Made by a program: the position numbers and the translations under genes. Shown in pieces: positions 41,392 through 50,060 of a DNA stretch of 64,000 nt; position 1 is the stretch's first letter, and each line of letters begins with the position of its first letter. This DNA is from Bdellovibrionales bacterium (lineage in GTDB: Bacteria; Bdellovibrionota; UBA1018; CAIMNF01): assembly GCA_018266375.1 (NCBI GenBank), contig JAFEAO010000005.1:455185-519184 (forward strand), read 5' to 3'. The notes beneath the pieces are model-generated. The model saw only the letters and a list, made by a program, of their open reading frames with translations, was not told the origin of the DNA and made no database searches.

Positions 41392-44300
41392 AGTTACTGA
41401 CGTTCTTACTCCTCATCACCGCCGCAAACGTTCAGGCCGCGGATAACCGCATGGATACGGGGTTCTTGGGTTCAAAACCGGAGCCGACCGCGACTCCGAA
41501 GGCGGAAGCCGCTGGCCCTCACGGTAAGGTGGGTAGCCGTTCGAAAGCGATCGCTCTCGAAGAACGGCGCGCTGACTCGAACGCTCAAAAAGAATCCGTT
41601 GCGACGATCAACAGCTTGACCTTGATCTTGCGCAACACCCAACCGGGGGTTGCGCGTAACAAACTACTTTTGAACCACGCGACCGCATTGAACCTCTTTG
41701 CGCGCTTGAAGATCCTGTCGGCGAAAGCCGCGGCGCCGTCCGAAGAAGTTAAAAAGTACCTCTTGGCGTCGATCAAGGACGTGGATGAGGTTCTTGCGAC
41801 TCCGTACGTGACCGGCGAGCAAAAATGGCGCGCTCACGACATCGCAGGCACGTCCGCGCTTTACTTGGATGACGAAGAGGCCGCTCGTCAGCACTTCCTT
41901 GAAGTCTTGCGTTTGAATCCGCCGTCTGATAAAGCGGGCCGGATCGGTCTCATGATCGCCGAGGATTTGTTCGACCGCCAAAAGTTTAAAGAAGCGACCG
42001 AGTACTACACCAAGTACTACTCCAAGATGACTCCTCAATTAAAAGAGCTGGCGCTCTACAAATTGGGCTGGTGTATGATCAACTTGGATGAACCGGACCA
42101 AGCCGAGAACTATCTCGCGCGCGTGGCCCGCTCGAACACCAATTCTGGCGTCGGTAAAGACGCGATTCGCGACTTGGCATACTTGACCACCCACCGCCAA
42201 AACCCGATGGTATCGGTTCTCCGGGTGGAATCGATCTTGAAGACCCCGGCCGACAAGCTCGCGTTTTTGTACGACGTGCGGGTGAGTTTGGAGACCCAAG
42301 GGTCGATTGCGGTTCACTCCCAAATCGTCGAGCGGCTCTTAAAAATGGAGACCAATCCAGAAAAACGTCTGGACTTGATCCTCGCGAACTTGCGTGTTCA
42401 ACGCAAACTCTACGCTTCTCGCGACCACATGGTCGCGTTCATGCGCGTTCCTGAAGCGTTGAAGGTGTTTAACGCAAAGGATTTCCAGATCGTCTTCAAA
42501 AAGTACGAGTCAGTGATCGAACTTGAAATTCAAAATTTGATGCGCGCGTACATCGATACTTACGCTGGGCGCACCAAAACACCGGAGCCGATGAACCAAA
42601 TGCAATTGGCCGACGCGCTTAAAAAACAGTTTCAATTCTACAGCAAATACTTCGGTAATAAGTCCAACTTCCCGGCCGTGGTATCGATCTGGCGCGACGT
42701 GTGCTTGGACAGTAAAGACTGGGTTTGCGTTGACGAAGTTTCGCAAATCATCATGGGTCGCGCTCAACAACTTCCGAACATGCAGGAAAAGGCATACCTC
42801 GACCAAATCGCCGCTCTCGATACTTTCTTGCTCGCGAAAAACAATCCGAAACAAAAAGAGTACGCCGAGCGTCGTGCGATCCGGGTAAAAGAGTTCATCG
42901 AAAAGTTTCCACAATCCAAAAGCTGGATTCAAGTCGCGAAGATCTACACTCAGGGTGAGATTGATGCGGGCAACTATAAAAACGCACTCCCGGTGCTTGC
43001 GCAAATCATGGATAAGGAACCGAACGACGATTCGTTCTACCGCCTCCAGTACGCGCGCTACAAGCTTGAAGACTACGAGGGTGTTCTCTCCGATCCGCGA
43101 AGTAAAAAATACGTCGGCGACGGCTCCAAGGTTACCGAACTCTATCGTGAGAGCTCGCTCATTATCGCCCAGCGCGCCAAGGACAAAGGCGATGTCGAGC
43201 AATATAAGTTCTACGTAAATAACTTCATCAATCTCAGTGACGATCCAGTCAAGGCCCGTATCGCACGCCTCGATTACCTCAATTTCTTGCTCAAAAAAGA
43301 AATGATCGACGAGGCTCGCAAGGATTACATGGCTCTTCCTAAGGACGAGCTTAAACTTCGTGATTACGAAAACTACCGGGTGGATCTCTGGAAGACCGCA
43401 GTTAACCTCGGCAAGTTCGATGTGGCTCACAAAGTCGCCGTTCACAGCGAAGAATATTCTAAAAATGAAAACGACTGGCAACAACGCCGGCTCCTCTCGT
43501 CGATGTTCCTGGGCTATGCTCCGAAATACGATGAGATGCACGACCTCGTTCAAAGTCAGCGCGAGTACTTTTTGGGTATCCTCGCTCTTGTGAAGCCGGG
43601 CTACGTGATCGATTATTATAAAAAGAAAGGCCGTGCTGCCGAGAAACCGATTCTCGAGCTAGCGTACAAAATCTACTTGAACCAATGGCCGCTGATCCGT
43701 ACTCCGGGTCTCGAAGAAATCTTCGGTGCCGGCTATAAGTTCGGCGAGAAGGTATCGGCTAAGCCGCTCGCGGTAGAAAAGTTCATGGACACGATTACCT
43801 TTCCGGAGCTCGCGAAGATGTCGGCGAAGCGCCAGGGCAGGGTGGTCGGAAACAACATCGAGAACATCCGCGCCAATCGTAAAAAAGTGATTAAAGAGAT
43901 CCAAGGCAAGGCTCAGGTGATCCAGCTTCGCGTGCTTGAAAAAGCTCGTGACTTGGAAGCCAAAATGGCCGACTATCTCGTGAACTCTCCGATGCCGGAT
44001 AAACTTACTCCCGAGCAGCAGAATCAGTATAAAGACGGCGTGAAGCAAGCGGCCGAAGAGTTCTCGAATCAAAGCCAGCAGTTCGAACTTCTCGCCGCGA
44101 AAGCCCGCGAAGAATCTAAAAAAGAAGCGGCTTACATCGAGTCGCGCATTCTTCCGCAACCCGATATGGAAAAATGGGTTTATCCGACGGGTGCTCAAGG
44201 GAACGCACAGCTTCAGCATATCTTTACGCTCTCCAAGGCCGGAAACACGATGGGTGCGATCGCGCTTCTCGATTATTTCCGTCCGACCGTTCTCAAGGCC

Positions 44301-44462
44301 GAAGACGATTTCTTTTCGCTTCGTAGCGGGATCCTGATGTCGGGCAACTCTCCCGATGCGCTCCGGATCTACTTGCTTGAAGAATTGGAGAAGTCAAAAC
44401 AGTTTGGCATCATCAAAATGTGGTCACAAATTACCAATAAGCCGATTCCGGGGGTTCAATGA
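41358..44462 (+). CDS. Large periplasmic TPR protein, GltD-like
   Basis: A 1034-residue protein. The TTG start at 41358 has GGAG seven bases upstream; a GTG at 41388 would give a shorter signal peptide (VKLLTFLLLITAANVQAA) and overlap the upstream stop as GTGA. The body is almost wholly helical with repeated TPR-like segments, such as LYLDDEEAARQHFLEVLRLNP, EATEYYTKYYSKM, ALYKLGWCMINLDEPDQAENYLARV and AGNYKNALPVLAQIMDKEP. The last third contains a coiled coil (KQAAEEFSNQSQQFELLAAKA). Size and context match GltD/AgnA of the Myxococcus gliding complex, a periplasmic scaffold. Confidence 0.75.
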   Translation: MQQTKRKHIQVKLLTFLLLITAANVQAADNRMDTGFLGSKPEPTATPKAEAAGPHGKVGSRSKAIALEERRADSNAQKESVATINSLTLILRNTQPGVARNKLLLNHATALNLFARLKILSAKAAAPSEEVKKYLLASIKDVDEVLATPYVTGEQKWRAHDIAGTSALYLDDEEAARQHFLEVLRLNPPSDKAGRIGLMIAEDLFDRQKFKEATEYYTKYYSKMTPQLKELALYKLGWCMINLDEPDQAENYLARVARSNTNSGVGKDAIRDLAYLTTHRQNPMVSVLRVESILKTPADKLAFLYDVRVSLETQGSIAVHSQIVERLLKMETNPEKRLDLILANLRVQRKLYASRDHMVAFMRVPEALKVFNAKDFQIVFKKYESVIELEIQNLMRAYIDTYAGRTKTPEPMNQMQLADALKKQFQFYSKYFGNKSNFPAVVSIWRDVCLDSKDWVCVDEVSQIIMGRAQQLPNMQEKAYLDQIAALDTFLLAKNNPKQKEYAERRAIRVKEFIEKFPQSKSWIQVAKIYTQGEIDAGNYKNALPVLAQIMDKEPNDDSFYRLQYARYKLEDYEGVLSDPRSKKYVGDGSKVTELYRESSLIIAQRAKDKGDVEQYKFYVNNFINLSDDPVKARIARLDYLNFLLKKEMIDEARKDYMALPKDELKLRDYENYRVDLWKTAVNLGKFDVAHKVAVHSEEYSKNENDWQQRRLLSSMFLGYAPKYDEMHDLVQSQREYFLGILALVKPGYVIDYYKKKGRAAEKPILELAYKIYLNQWPLIRTPGLEEIFGAGYKFGEKVSAKPLAVEKFMDTITFPELAKMSAKRQGRVVGNNIENIRANRKKVIKEIQGKAQVIQLRVLEKARDLEAKMADYLVNSPMPDKLTPEQQNQYKDGVKQAAEEFSNQSQQFELLAAKAREESKKEAAYIESRILPQPDMEKWVYPTGAQGNAQLQHIFTLSKAGNTMGAIALLDYFRPTVLKAEDDFFSLRSGILMSGNSPDALRIYLLEELEKSKQFGIIKMWSQITNKPIPGVQ

Positions 44463-44776
44463 AGACAGTACTCGCGATTTTATTGTTGATCTCAACCCAG
44501 GCGACCGCCCCAAATGCGAAGGCCGACGACTTCCTACCGAGCGCGGCTCCGGTGCAACAGGCTCATCCGGCTGGCGCGCGCAAGCCGGAGGTCCTCGACT
44601 TCGAAGGGGATGTCATCGAAGGACAAAAGAAAGCGCCAGAGCTTTTCTTGCAACTCGACGTGGAGAAGGCGGATTTGAGTTCGGTTCTCTACGACAGAAA
44701 AGATTTTAACGACTTCCATATCGTGGACAGTAAACGCCGCCCTAAGTTTTCAGACCCTAAATCGGGTCCTAAGTGA
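44459..44776 (+). CDS. Small secreted protein, CglF-like
   Basis: A 105-residue protein with signal peptide ending near AKAD (residue 22). The core reads PEVLDFEGDVIEGQKKAPELFLQLDVEK. This FEG-x-x-IEG-x-x-K-x-P-x-LF pattern reminds me of the short CglF-type proteins of myxobacterial gliding, from memory and without a search. The C-terminus is Lys/Pro-rich. It overlaps the GltD-like gene by ATGA and precedes the FHA gene by 10 bases, so it belongs to the cluster. Confidence 0.6.
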   Translation: MKTVLAILLLISTQATAPNAKADDFLPSAAPVQQAHPAGARKPEVLDFEGDVIEGQKKAPELFLQLDVEKADLSSVLYDRKDFNDFHIVDSKRRPKFSDPKSGPK

Positions 44777-44786
44777 GGAGAATGCG

Positions 44787-46541
44787 ATGAAAGTATTAAC
44801 ACTTTCTCGGAGCAAACTGGAAATAGCCCAATCACAGCTGCGCAAGCCGCTGATCGTGGTCGGCCGTTCCCCGACCTGTGACGTTGTACTTCGAGCTCCC
44901 GGCATCAAACCCATCCACTATATTGTCGAATGGATCGGGAGCGGGGTCTTCAGCCCAAGTAAAGGCACTTGGTCGATCGTCGACGTATCGTCGAACGCCG
45001 AAGCTGGCGAAGGTCAGATCCTCGGGCCCGAGGGCATCACGCTTGGGGACATTATCTTCCGTGTTATCGACAGTAAGCTCGAATCAAGCGAAGTCATCGG
45101 CGGTCAGATCGTTGAGGGCCTCTCTCGCGGTCGCGGGGGTGAACGCGAGATTCTCGAATTTGTGCAAGTTCGTACCGACTCCGGTGCGATCGAAGAAGTG
45201 CAGCATATTCCGGTTGCGGCATCGGGCGTGGTAACCTCGGTCAGTAAAGAATTCCAAATGTTCAAAGTCCAATCGAACGGCCTTCAATCGGACACGCTCA
45301 TGAGCGTGCTCTTCGACGAGATGCCGGGCGCGGAACTCATGATGGCGGGTCGTAAAATCGATCCGAAAGGAGTGGTTCCTCTGAAGCCGATCGATTTCCT
45401 CCAAGTAAAATGGAACGGACGCGACTTCTATCTTCGTTTCGTCGAAGAAGTGGATTGTCCTCCGATCCCGCGCGACTTCTGGGGTGACCCGTTACTGAAG
45501 CGTTTGACGATCGTGGCTGCGTTGCTCGTGATCATCTTCGGCGCGGCGATGTGGTACGTGCTCAACAATAAAGAAGAAGAGAAACCACCGGAGCCTCCGC
45601 GTATCGCCCGCGTTGAAATTCCTGCGACTCCGGCACCTCCGCCGCCGCCGCAAGAAAACGTGGCTATGGAGCCTGTTAAAGAAACCGGCAAAGTGGCGAA
45701 GAAGACCGCCGTGACTGAAAAGCAGAAATCAGACAACCCGGTTCCTGAAAAAAATAAAAACCCGGCAAAAGCCGCGGCACCAACTCATGCTCATGCCCCG
45801 GATAAGCCGGTAAAGGCGGGCTTGAACATCAACGCTCCAACAACGGACGTAAACCAGGTCGGCGTTCTCGGCGCATTCAGCAAATCAGGCAAAAAAGGCG
45901 AAGGCGTGAAAGCTGATCAGCTCTTGAACCAAGGTCTCATTCGCGAAAGCGCGACTGCGCAAGATAACTCGAAGATCGTATTGCGTAACCCGCCCGCCGG
46001 CGTGATCGGTAGCGGAAACGGCGGTAACCCGAATGGGCACAAAAATGCCAGCCTCGGATCCGCGTCGACGACCCTCTCGGGGATCAAAAAAGGCGATCCG
46101 AATTCTCACGGTCTCATCGCTCGTAAGGGCGGTGAATCCGGCTACAACATGGGGTCGTCAGCAAGCGGCAACGGTAAAGGTTTGGGCGGAGATTCCGGCG
46201 GCGGGATCGGCGGGATCGACGGCAGCGACTTTTCGGTCGCGGGCGGCGGACTCGACAGGGAGACTGTAAGGCGGATTATCGCGTCTTATCGTAACCAAAT
46301 TCGTACTTGCTATGAGCGCGCTCTCATCGGCACTCCGAACTTAGCGGGCCGTATCGTTTATCAGTGGCGGATCACGCCGATCGGTAACGTGATCACGGCT
46401 CAGGTCACCAAGGCGACGCTCGAGTCTTCAAACTTGAAGACCTGCGTCCTCGAAGTGATTCAGAAGATGCAGTTCCCGAAAGCACCTAACGGCTTGCCGA
46501 CTACGGTCATCTATCCGTTCGTGTTCCAGGGTAAAAACTAG
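44787..46541 (+). CDS. FHA-TM-AgmX/PglI C-terminal protein, GltG-like
   Basis: A 584-residue bitopic protein. An N-terminal FHA domain (GRSPTCDV at 26-33, IKPIHYIVEW) recognises phosphothreonine in the cytoplasm. A second beta-rich cytoplasmic region covers about 105-220. A membrane helix is at 240-259. The periplasmic part has a Pro-rich stretch (TPAPPPPPQ), a Gly/Asn/Ser-rich low-complexity region (about 380-480) and the AgmX/PglI-type C-terminal domain (RETVRRIIASYRNQIRTCYERAL ... FPKAPNG, 490-584), related to TonB C-terminal domains. FHA plus this domain is the GltG layout; it would couple cytoplasmic regulators to outer-membrane parts. It is the last gene before a strong terminator. Confidence 0.88.
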   Translation: MKVLTLSRSKLEIAQSQLRKPLIVVGRSPTCDVVLRAPGIKPIHYIVEWIGSGVFSPSKGTWSIVDVSSNAEAGEGQILGPEGITLGDIIFRVIDSKLESSEVIGGQIVEGLSRGRGGEREILEFVQVRTDSGAIEEVQHIPVAASGVVTSVSKEFQMFKVQSNGLQSDTLMSVLFDEMPGAELMMAGRKIDPKGVVPLKPIDFLQVKWNGRDFYLRFVEEVDCPPIPRDFWGDPLLKRLTIVAALLVIIFGAAMWYVLNNKEEEKPPEPPRIARVEIPATPAPPPPPQENVAMEPVKETGKVAKKTAVTEKQKSDNPVPEKNKNPAKAAAPTHAHAPDKPVKAGLNINAPTTDVNQVGVLGAFSKSGKKGEGVKADQLLNQGLIRESATAQDNSKIVLRNPPAGVIGSGNGGNPNGHKNASLGSASTTLSGIKKGDPNSHGLIARKGGESGYNMGSSASGNGKGLGGDSGGGIGGIDGSDFSVAGGGLDRETVRRIIASYRNQIRTCYERALIGTPNLAGRIVYQWRITPIGNVITAQVTKATLESSNLKTCVLEVIQKMQFPKAPNGLPTTVIYPFVFQGKN

Positions 46542-46564
46542 TTCCGACACTAAAAGCAAAAATA

Positions 46565-46601
46565 AAAGGGCCTACTCGACCGGATGAGTAGGCCCTTTTT
46601 T
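46565..46601. terminator. Strong bidirectional terminator
   Basis: A 13-base stem (46565-46577 with 46586-46598, arms AAAGGGCCTACTC and GAGTAGGCCCTTT) with an 8-base loop, A-rich before and T-rich after. It ends the gliding operon on plus and the VWA lipoprotein gene on minus. Confidence 0.92.
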
Positions 46602-46626
46602 ATTCGTTGTCGACTAGCCGTAATGG

Positions 46627-47487
46627 CTAGTGGCAACCTGGAATCGAGATCACGTCATTGATCGTAAAGTTCGTGGTCGTGTTCGTGTTTACAAACTGAC
46701 CGCCGCCTTGAGTCGCCATCTGCGAGAGGTTGCTGATGGCAGTGCTGTCGTTTGCAGGTCCGAAGTAAACGGTACCCACGGCAAGTGAGTTGCTCGATCC
46801 CGCTGCGGCCAATAAGTCCGGCACGAGATTCGAGATCTGACTCCATGATTGGATGTTGCTGTTGGCATCGGTAGGCTTACCGTCCGACATGAAGATCATG
46901 ATGTATTGGTAAGTCGCGCCATGCGCACCCTCGTCGGCGATCACTTCGGTCTTGGTCGCGTTGAAAGCGGCGCCATACGGAGTGTTGCCGCTCGGAGTGA
47001 TGTTCTGATAGTTGGTCAAAGCGGTATTGAGCTGAGTCGAATTGCCAAAAAAGTTATTTGCGGTGATCGAGCCCGCTGCTTTGAAACTGTTCGAATTCAT
47101 ATCGTATACCTTTGCGGACGTTCCGGAAAAGTAACCGAAGCTGTAGGTGAAGTTCGTTTTGGTTCCATACTGCGTGAGGAAGTCCTTGATGGTTTGCGCC
47201 CGATAATGGAAGTTCGGGTCCGTGCCTGGGTCATTACCGCTTGGAAAGGTCGATCCTGAGTTATCCACCATGAACATAATTCTAAGATTCGCCGTGGTGG
47301 TATCGATCGTTTCGGTACAGGTCGGATTGGGAGTTGGATTCCCCGGGCCCACTGGAGGGTTCCCTCCGTTCTGTGCTGTGGTTCCCTGGACTAACGAATA
47401 CTCCTGTTTACAACTTGAAAACAATGCGAGCGGAACTACCACTGTGAGTAATGCTCGCATCGCGTATTTACCTAACCCAATTTTCAT
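46627..47487 (-). CDS. Lipoprotein with von Willebrand factor A domain, possible CglB-like adhesin
   Basis: A 286-residue lipoprotein (lipobox LFSSC, Cys26). After a Gly/Pro/Asn-rich spacer, a VWA domain starts at about 68: MFMVDNSGS carries the MIDAS motif D-x-S-x-S (Asp75-Ser79), TPYGAAFNAT supplies the later Thr, and MIFMSDGKPTDAN the next Asp. VWA/MIDAS folds bind ligands through a metal ion. CglB of M. xanthus is an outer-membrane lipoprotein with such a fold and is the gliding adhesin. Placement directly after the gliding cluster, convergent across a shared terminator, makes a similar role plausible; sequence identity was not tested. GGGGGA and TATAAG precede the ATG. Confidence 0.8.
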   Translation of the reverse strand: MKIGLGKYAMRALLTVVVPLALFSSCKQEYSLVQGTTAQNGGNPPVGPGNPTPNPTCTETIDTTTANLRIMFMVDNSGSTFPSGNDPGTDPNFHYRAQTIKDFLTQYGTKTNFTYSFGYFSGTSAKVYDMNSNSFKAAGSITANNFFGNSTQLNTALTNYQNITPSGNTPYGAAFNATKTEVIADEGAHGATYQYIMIFMSDGKPTDANSNIQSWSQISNLVPDLLAAAGSSNSLAVGTVYFGPANDSTAISNLSQMATQGGGQFVNTNTTTNFTINDVISIPGCH

Positions 47488-47670
47488 ACTATTTCCCCCG
47501 GTCTTATAAGTATTTTTACACGTCGCAGCAGAAAAACAATTGTGTCATTTGCGACACTACTAATAATTTCAAATAGTTAATGTATCTTAGTAATTCTCTT
47601 AAAGTGTTATCGATCTTTAACCGTTATGAAACTGTAGTATTTTAGACTTTTTTAATCAGGTATTCGGGAG

Positions 47671-47676
47671 CATAAT
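47671..47676 (+). promoter_or_regulatory. -10 for PilZ gene, leaderless geometry
   Basis: CATAAT ends six bases before the ATG at 47683. A GGGAG lies too far upstream (about 12 bases from the ATG) to be a good ribosome-binding site. The 195-base gap also holds GTGTC/GACAC arms at 47542-47557 whose role is unclear. Confidence 0.35.
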
Positions 47677-47682
47677 TAAAGT

Positions 47683-48453
47683 ATGAAGACAGGCTTACGT
47701 TGGAGATTCGTCAATCAGTCAAATCCGCAAGAAACCGTGCTCGTACACGATGAGGCTTCCGCCCGCACCCTTGCCGCTCTTTTACAAAAGATGAACGACG
47801 AGTGGATTATGCAGGAGGAAAGATCCCTCGGTGCAGGTAAGAAAGAACAGCAGGTCCAGATGACAGCGCAGCCGGCACCTCAACAAACTTTTGTCCAACC
47901 TCTGGTTCAGCAGGCTCAACCCGAATCGTTTAAAGCGGAAGAGTATGAAGAACACCATGAAGAAGAATCAGCCGAGGACCAACATGAAGAGCATCCGATG
48001 GCGGCAGCTGTCATGGAAGCCGTAGTTCAGGCGGCGCAACAGCATGTCCAGGCTCAAGCTCAGGAGAGCAAAGTCACGCCTCCTCCAGCCCCTAAAAAGT
48101 TGGAGAAGCAAGAAAAAAGAGAACGCCGTTCTCAACCTCGATATATGACTGAGTTCCGCGTGATCCTGATCTCAGGTTCAAGCAGTTTCCGTACAATGTC
48201 TCAGGACGTTTCTTTGGGCGGTATGCGTCTGAAGAAATCCATCCCAGAGGCGTTTATGAAGGAAAAGTGCATTGCCTACGTTAGTCATAAAGATCTCCGC
48301 GAAAACATTGAGATCGTTTGCAACGTCGTGGGTGACACCAGCGATCCATGTCGCATCAAGTTCGTATCTCCTAATCAGACCCAATTGAAGCGTCTGAACG
48401 ACTGGTTGCTTGAACACAATCCGGTCACTCGCGGAAATAAAGCTGCAAGCTAA
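47683..48453 (+). CDS. PilZ-domain protein, probable c-di-GMP receptor
   Basis: A 256-residue protein with no signal peptide. Residues 1-50 form a small domain beginning GLRWRFVNQSNPQETVLVHDE. A Gln/Glu/His-rich disordered linker covers about 55-145. The C-terminal PilZ domain (about 148-245) has the c-di-GMP-binding R-x3-R motif in the region EKRERRSQPRY and the second motif DVSLGGM. PilZ proteins regulate motility, exopolysaccharide or gliding in response to c-di-GMP. Proximity to the gliding cluster suggests motility control, which is inference. It is likely transcribed alone; prs has its own promoter. Confidence 0.88.
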   Translation: MKTGLRWRFVNQSNPQETVLVHDEASARTLAALLQKMNDEWIMQEERSLGAGKKEQQVQMTAQPAPQQTFVQPLVQQAQPESFKAEEYEEHHEEESAEDQHEEHPMAAAVMEAVVQAAQQHVQAQAQESKVTPPPAPKKLEKQEKRERRSQPRYMTEFRVILISGSSSFRTMSQDVSLGGMRLKKSIPEAFMKEKCIAYVSHKDLRENIEIVCNVVGDTSDPCRIKFVSPNQTQLKRLNDWLLEHNPVTRGNKAAS

Positions 48454-48463
48454 TTTCCGTTTT

Positions 48464-48471
48464 GATAAAGT
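48464..48471 (+). promoter_or_regulatory. Extended -10 for prs, leaderless geometry
   Basis: G-A-TAAAGT preceded by T (TGATAAAGT, starting 48463) ends six bases before the prs ATG at 48478. No Shine-Dalgarno is present. Confidence 0.4.
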
Positions 48472-48477
48472 AGGCCC

Positions 48478-49434
48478 ATGCAACGGAAACGCGATTGGGT
48501 CATCTTGTCCGGAAGCTCGAATCCTGATTTAGCCAAAAAAATTTGTGAGAGACTCGAGAGGCCCCTGGGGACGATCGAGTCTCGCCGTTTTAGCGACGGC
48601 GAGATCTTTGTCGAAATCAAAGAGAACGTGCGCGGTCGCGCGGTGTACGTGATTCAAAGCACCTGCGCCCCGGTGAACGACTACTTGATGGAGCTTTTGA
48701 TCATCATGGACGCGCTGAAACGCGCGAGTGCCAAAGAGATCAACATCATCACTCCGTACTACGGATACGCTCGCCAAGATCGTAAGGTAAGTCCTCGGAC
48801 CCCGATCAGCGCTAAACTCACGGCGGATCTTTTGACCACTGCAGGCGCCACTCGTGTCGTGTCGGTCGATCTCCACGCGGGTCAAATCCAAGGTTTCTTC
48901 AATATTCCATTCGATAACTTGTTTGCGCTCCCGGTGATGCAAAAGCACCTCGAAGACTCACTCTTGAAAAAAGACGAAGACGTCGTTGTCGTCAGCCCGG
49001 ATGCGGGCGGGGTCGAGCGCGCTCGCGCGCTCGCCAAACGCTTTAACGCAAACGTCGCGATCATCGATAAACGCCGCACCGGTCCGAATGTCGCCAAAGC
49101 GATGCACATCATCGGTGAGGTTGCAGGCAAAACCGCGATCATCATCGACGACATGATCGATACCGCGGGCACGCTGACTGAAGCTGCAAACGCGGTCGCA
49201 AATCACGGCGCTAAACGCGTGCTTGCTGCCGCCACTCACGGCGTGTTCTCCGGCCCTGCGATTCAGCGGATCATGGATTCGAAACTCGAGAAGGTGATCA
49301 TCACCGACACGATCCCTTTGTCGTCGGACGCAAAACGCTGTAAGAAGGTCGACCAGTTGTCGGTAGCACCGCTTTTGGCTGAAGCGATCTTCCGTATCCA
49401 CAACTACGATTCGGTGAGCTCTCTGTTTACATGA
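48478..49434 (+). CDS. prs: Ribose-phosphate pyrophosphokinase
   Basis: A 318-residue enzyme making PRPP from ribose 5-phosphate and ATP. Family landmarks are FSDGEIFVEI, YYGYARQDRK, DLHAGQIQGFF, VVSPDAGGVERA and the PRPP loop DDMIDTAGT. Length matches the family (about 315). It feeds nucleotide, His and Trp synthesis. Its stop overlaps the start of pth as ATGA. In many bacteria the gene for ribosomal protein bL25 lies between prs and pth; here it does not. Confidence 0.97.
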   Translation: MQRKRDWVILSGSSNPDLAKKICERLERPLGTIESRRFSDGEIFVEIKENVRGRAVYVIQSTCAPVNDYLMELLIIMDALKRASAKEINIITPYYGYARQDRKVSPRTPISAKLTADLLTTAGATRVVSVDLHAGQIQGFFNIPFDNLFALPVMQKHLEDSLLKKDEDVVVVSPDAGGVERARALAKRFNANVAIIDKRRTGPNVAKAMHIIGEVAGKTAIIIDDMIDTAGTLTEAANAVANHGAKRVLAAATHGVFSGPAIQRIMDSKLEKVIITDTIPLSSDAKRCKKVDQLSVAPLLAEAIFRIHNYDSVSSLFT

Positions 49435-50030
49435 AAATTGTGGTGGGCTTAGGCAATCCTGGCCCAAAATACGAGACGACTCGACATAATATCGGATTTT
49501 TGTGTGTCGACTATCTCGTCGACGAGTGGAAGGCCCAGGGACCCGAGATCAAAAACCAATGCGAGGTGTGGAAATGCAAAGTCGGCGACGAGCAAGTATT
49601 GCTTTTAAAGCCTCAGACATTCATGAATCTCTCGGGTCGCGGAGTCGCGCCCTTTTATCAATTTTATAAATGCAAACCCGAAGACTTGATCGTCGTGTAC
49701 GACGAGGTCGATCTCACGCCGCTTGAAATCCGTTTCAAAGAGGGTGGGGGTAGCGGCGGCCACAACGGTATTAAATCGATCGATGAGTGTTTGGGAGCGG
49801 GCCAACTCAACTACGTTCGCGGACGTTTGGGCGTCGGTCACCCGCGCACGATCAATCCCAATATCGATGTCGCCGATTGGGTTTTGGGAAAAATCCCAGA
49901 TGCCGAGCTCAACGAACTCGTCCCGATGTTCGGTAAAGTTCAAAAAGCGATTGAGCTCATCTTTCAGGGAAAGCTCAAAGAAGCGATGAACAAGTATCAC
50001 GGAAAGCCGAAGCCTAAGGACCCGGCGTAG
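49431..50030 (+). CDS. pth: Peptidyl-tRNA hydrolase
   Basis: A 199-residue enzyme that releases peptides from peptidyl-tRNA. GLGNPGPKYETTRHNIGF holds the conserved Asn and catalytic His, FMNLSGRGV the tRNA-binding Asn, and YDEVDL the catalytic Asp. GGGGSGGHNGIKSI is the glycine-rich loop. Length is normal, with a short basic tail. It is coupled to prs by a 4-base overlap. Confidence 0.96.
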   Translation: MKIVVGLGNPGPKYETTRHNIGFLCVDYLVDEWKAQGPEIKNQCEVWKCKVGDEQVLLLKPQTFMNLSGRGVAPFYQFYKCKPEDLIVVYDEVDLTPLEIRFKEGGGSGGHNGIKSIDECLGAGQLNYVRGRLGVGHPRTINPNIDVADWVLGKIPDAELNELVPMFGKVQKAIELIFQGKLKEAMNKYHGKPKPKDPA

Positions 50031-50060
50031 CCTGTCCGGGCCGCTGCAACCTCTGCCGAC

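Noticed and set aside
42510..43553. Long minus-strand frame opposite the GltD-like gene
   Set aside because: It is a shadow of the TPR gene: the opposite strand has a continuous 1034-residue protein with signal peptide and coupled neighbours.
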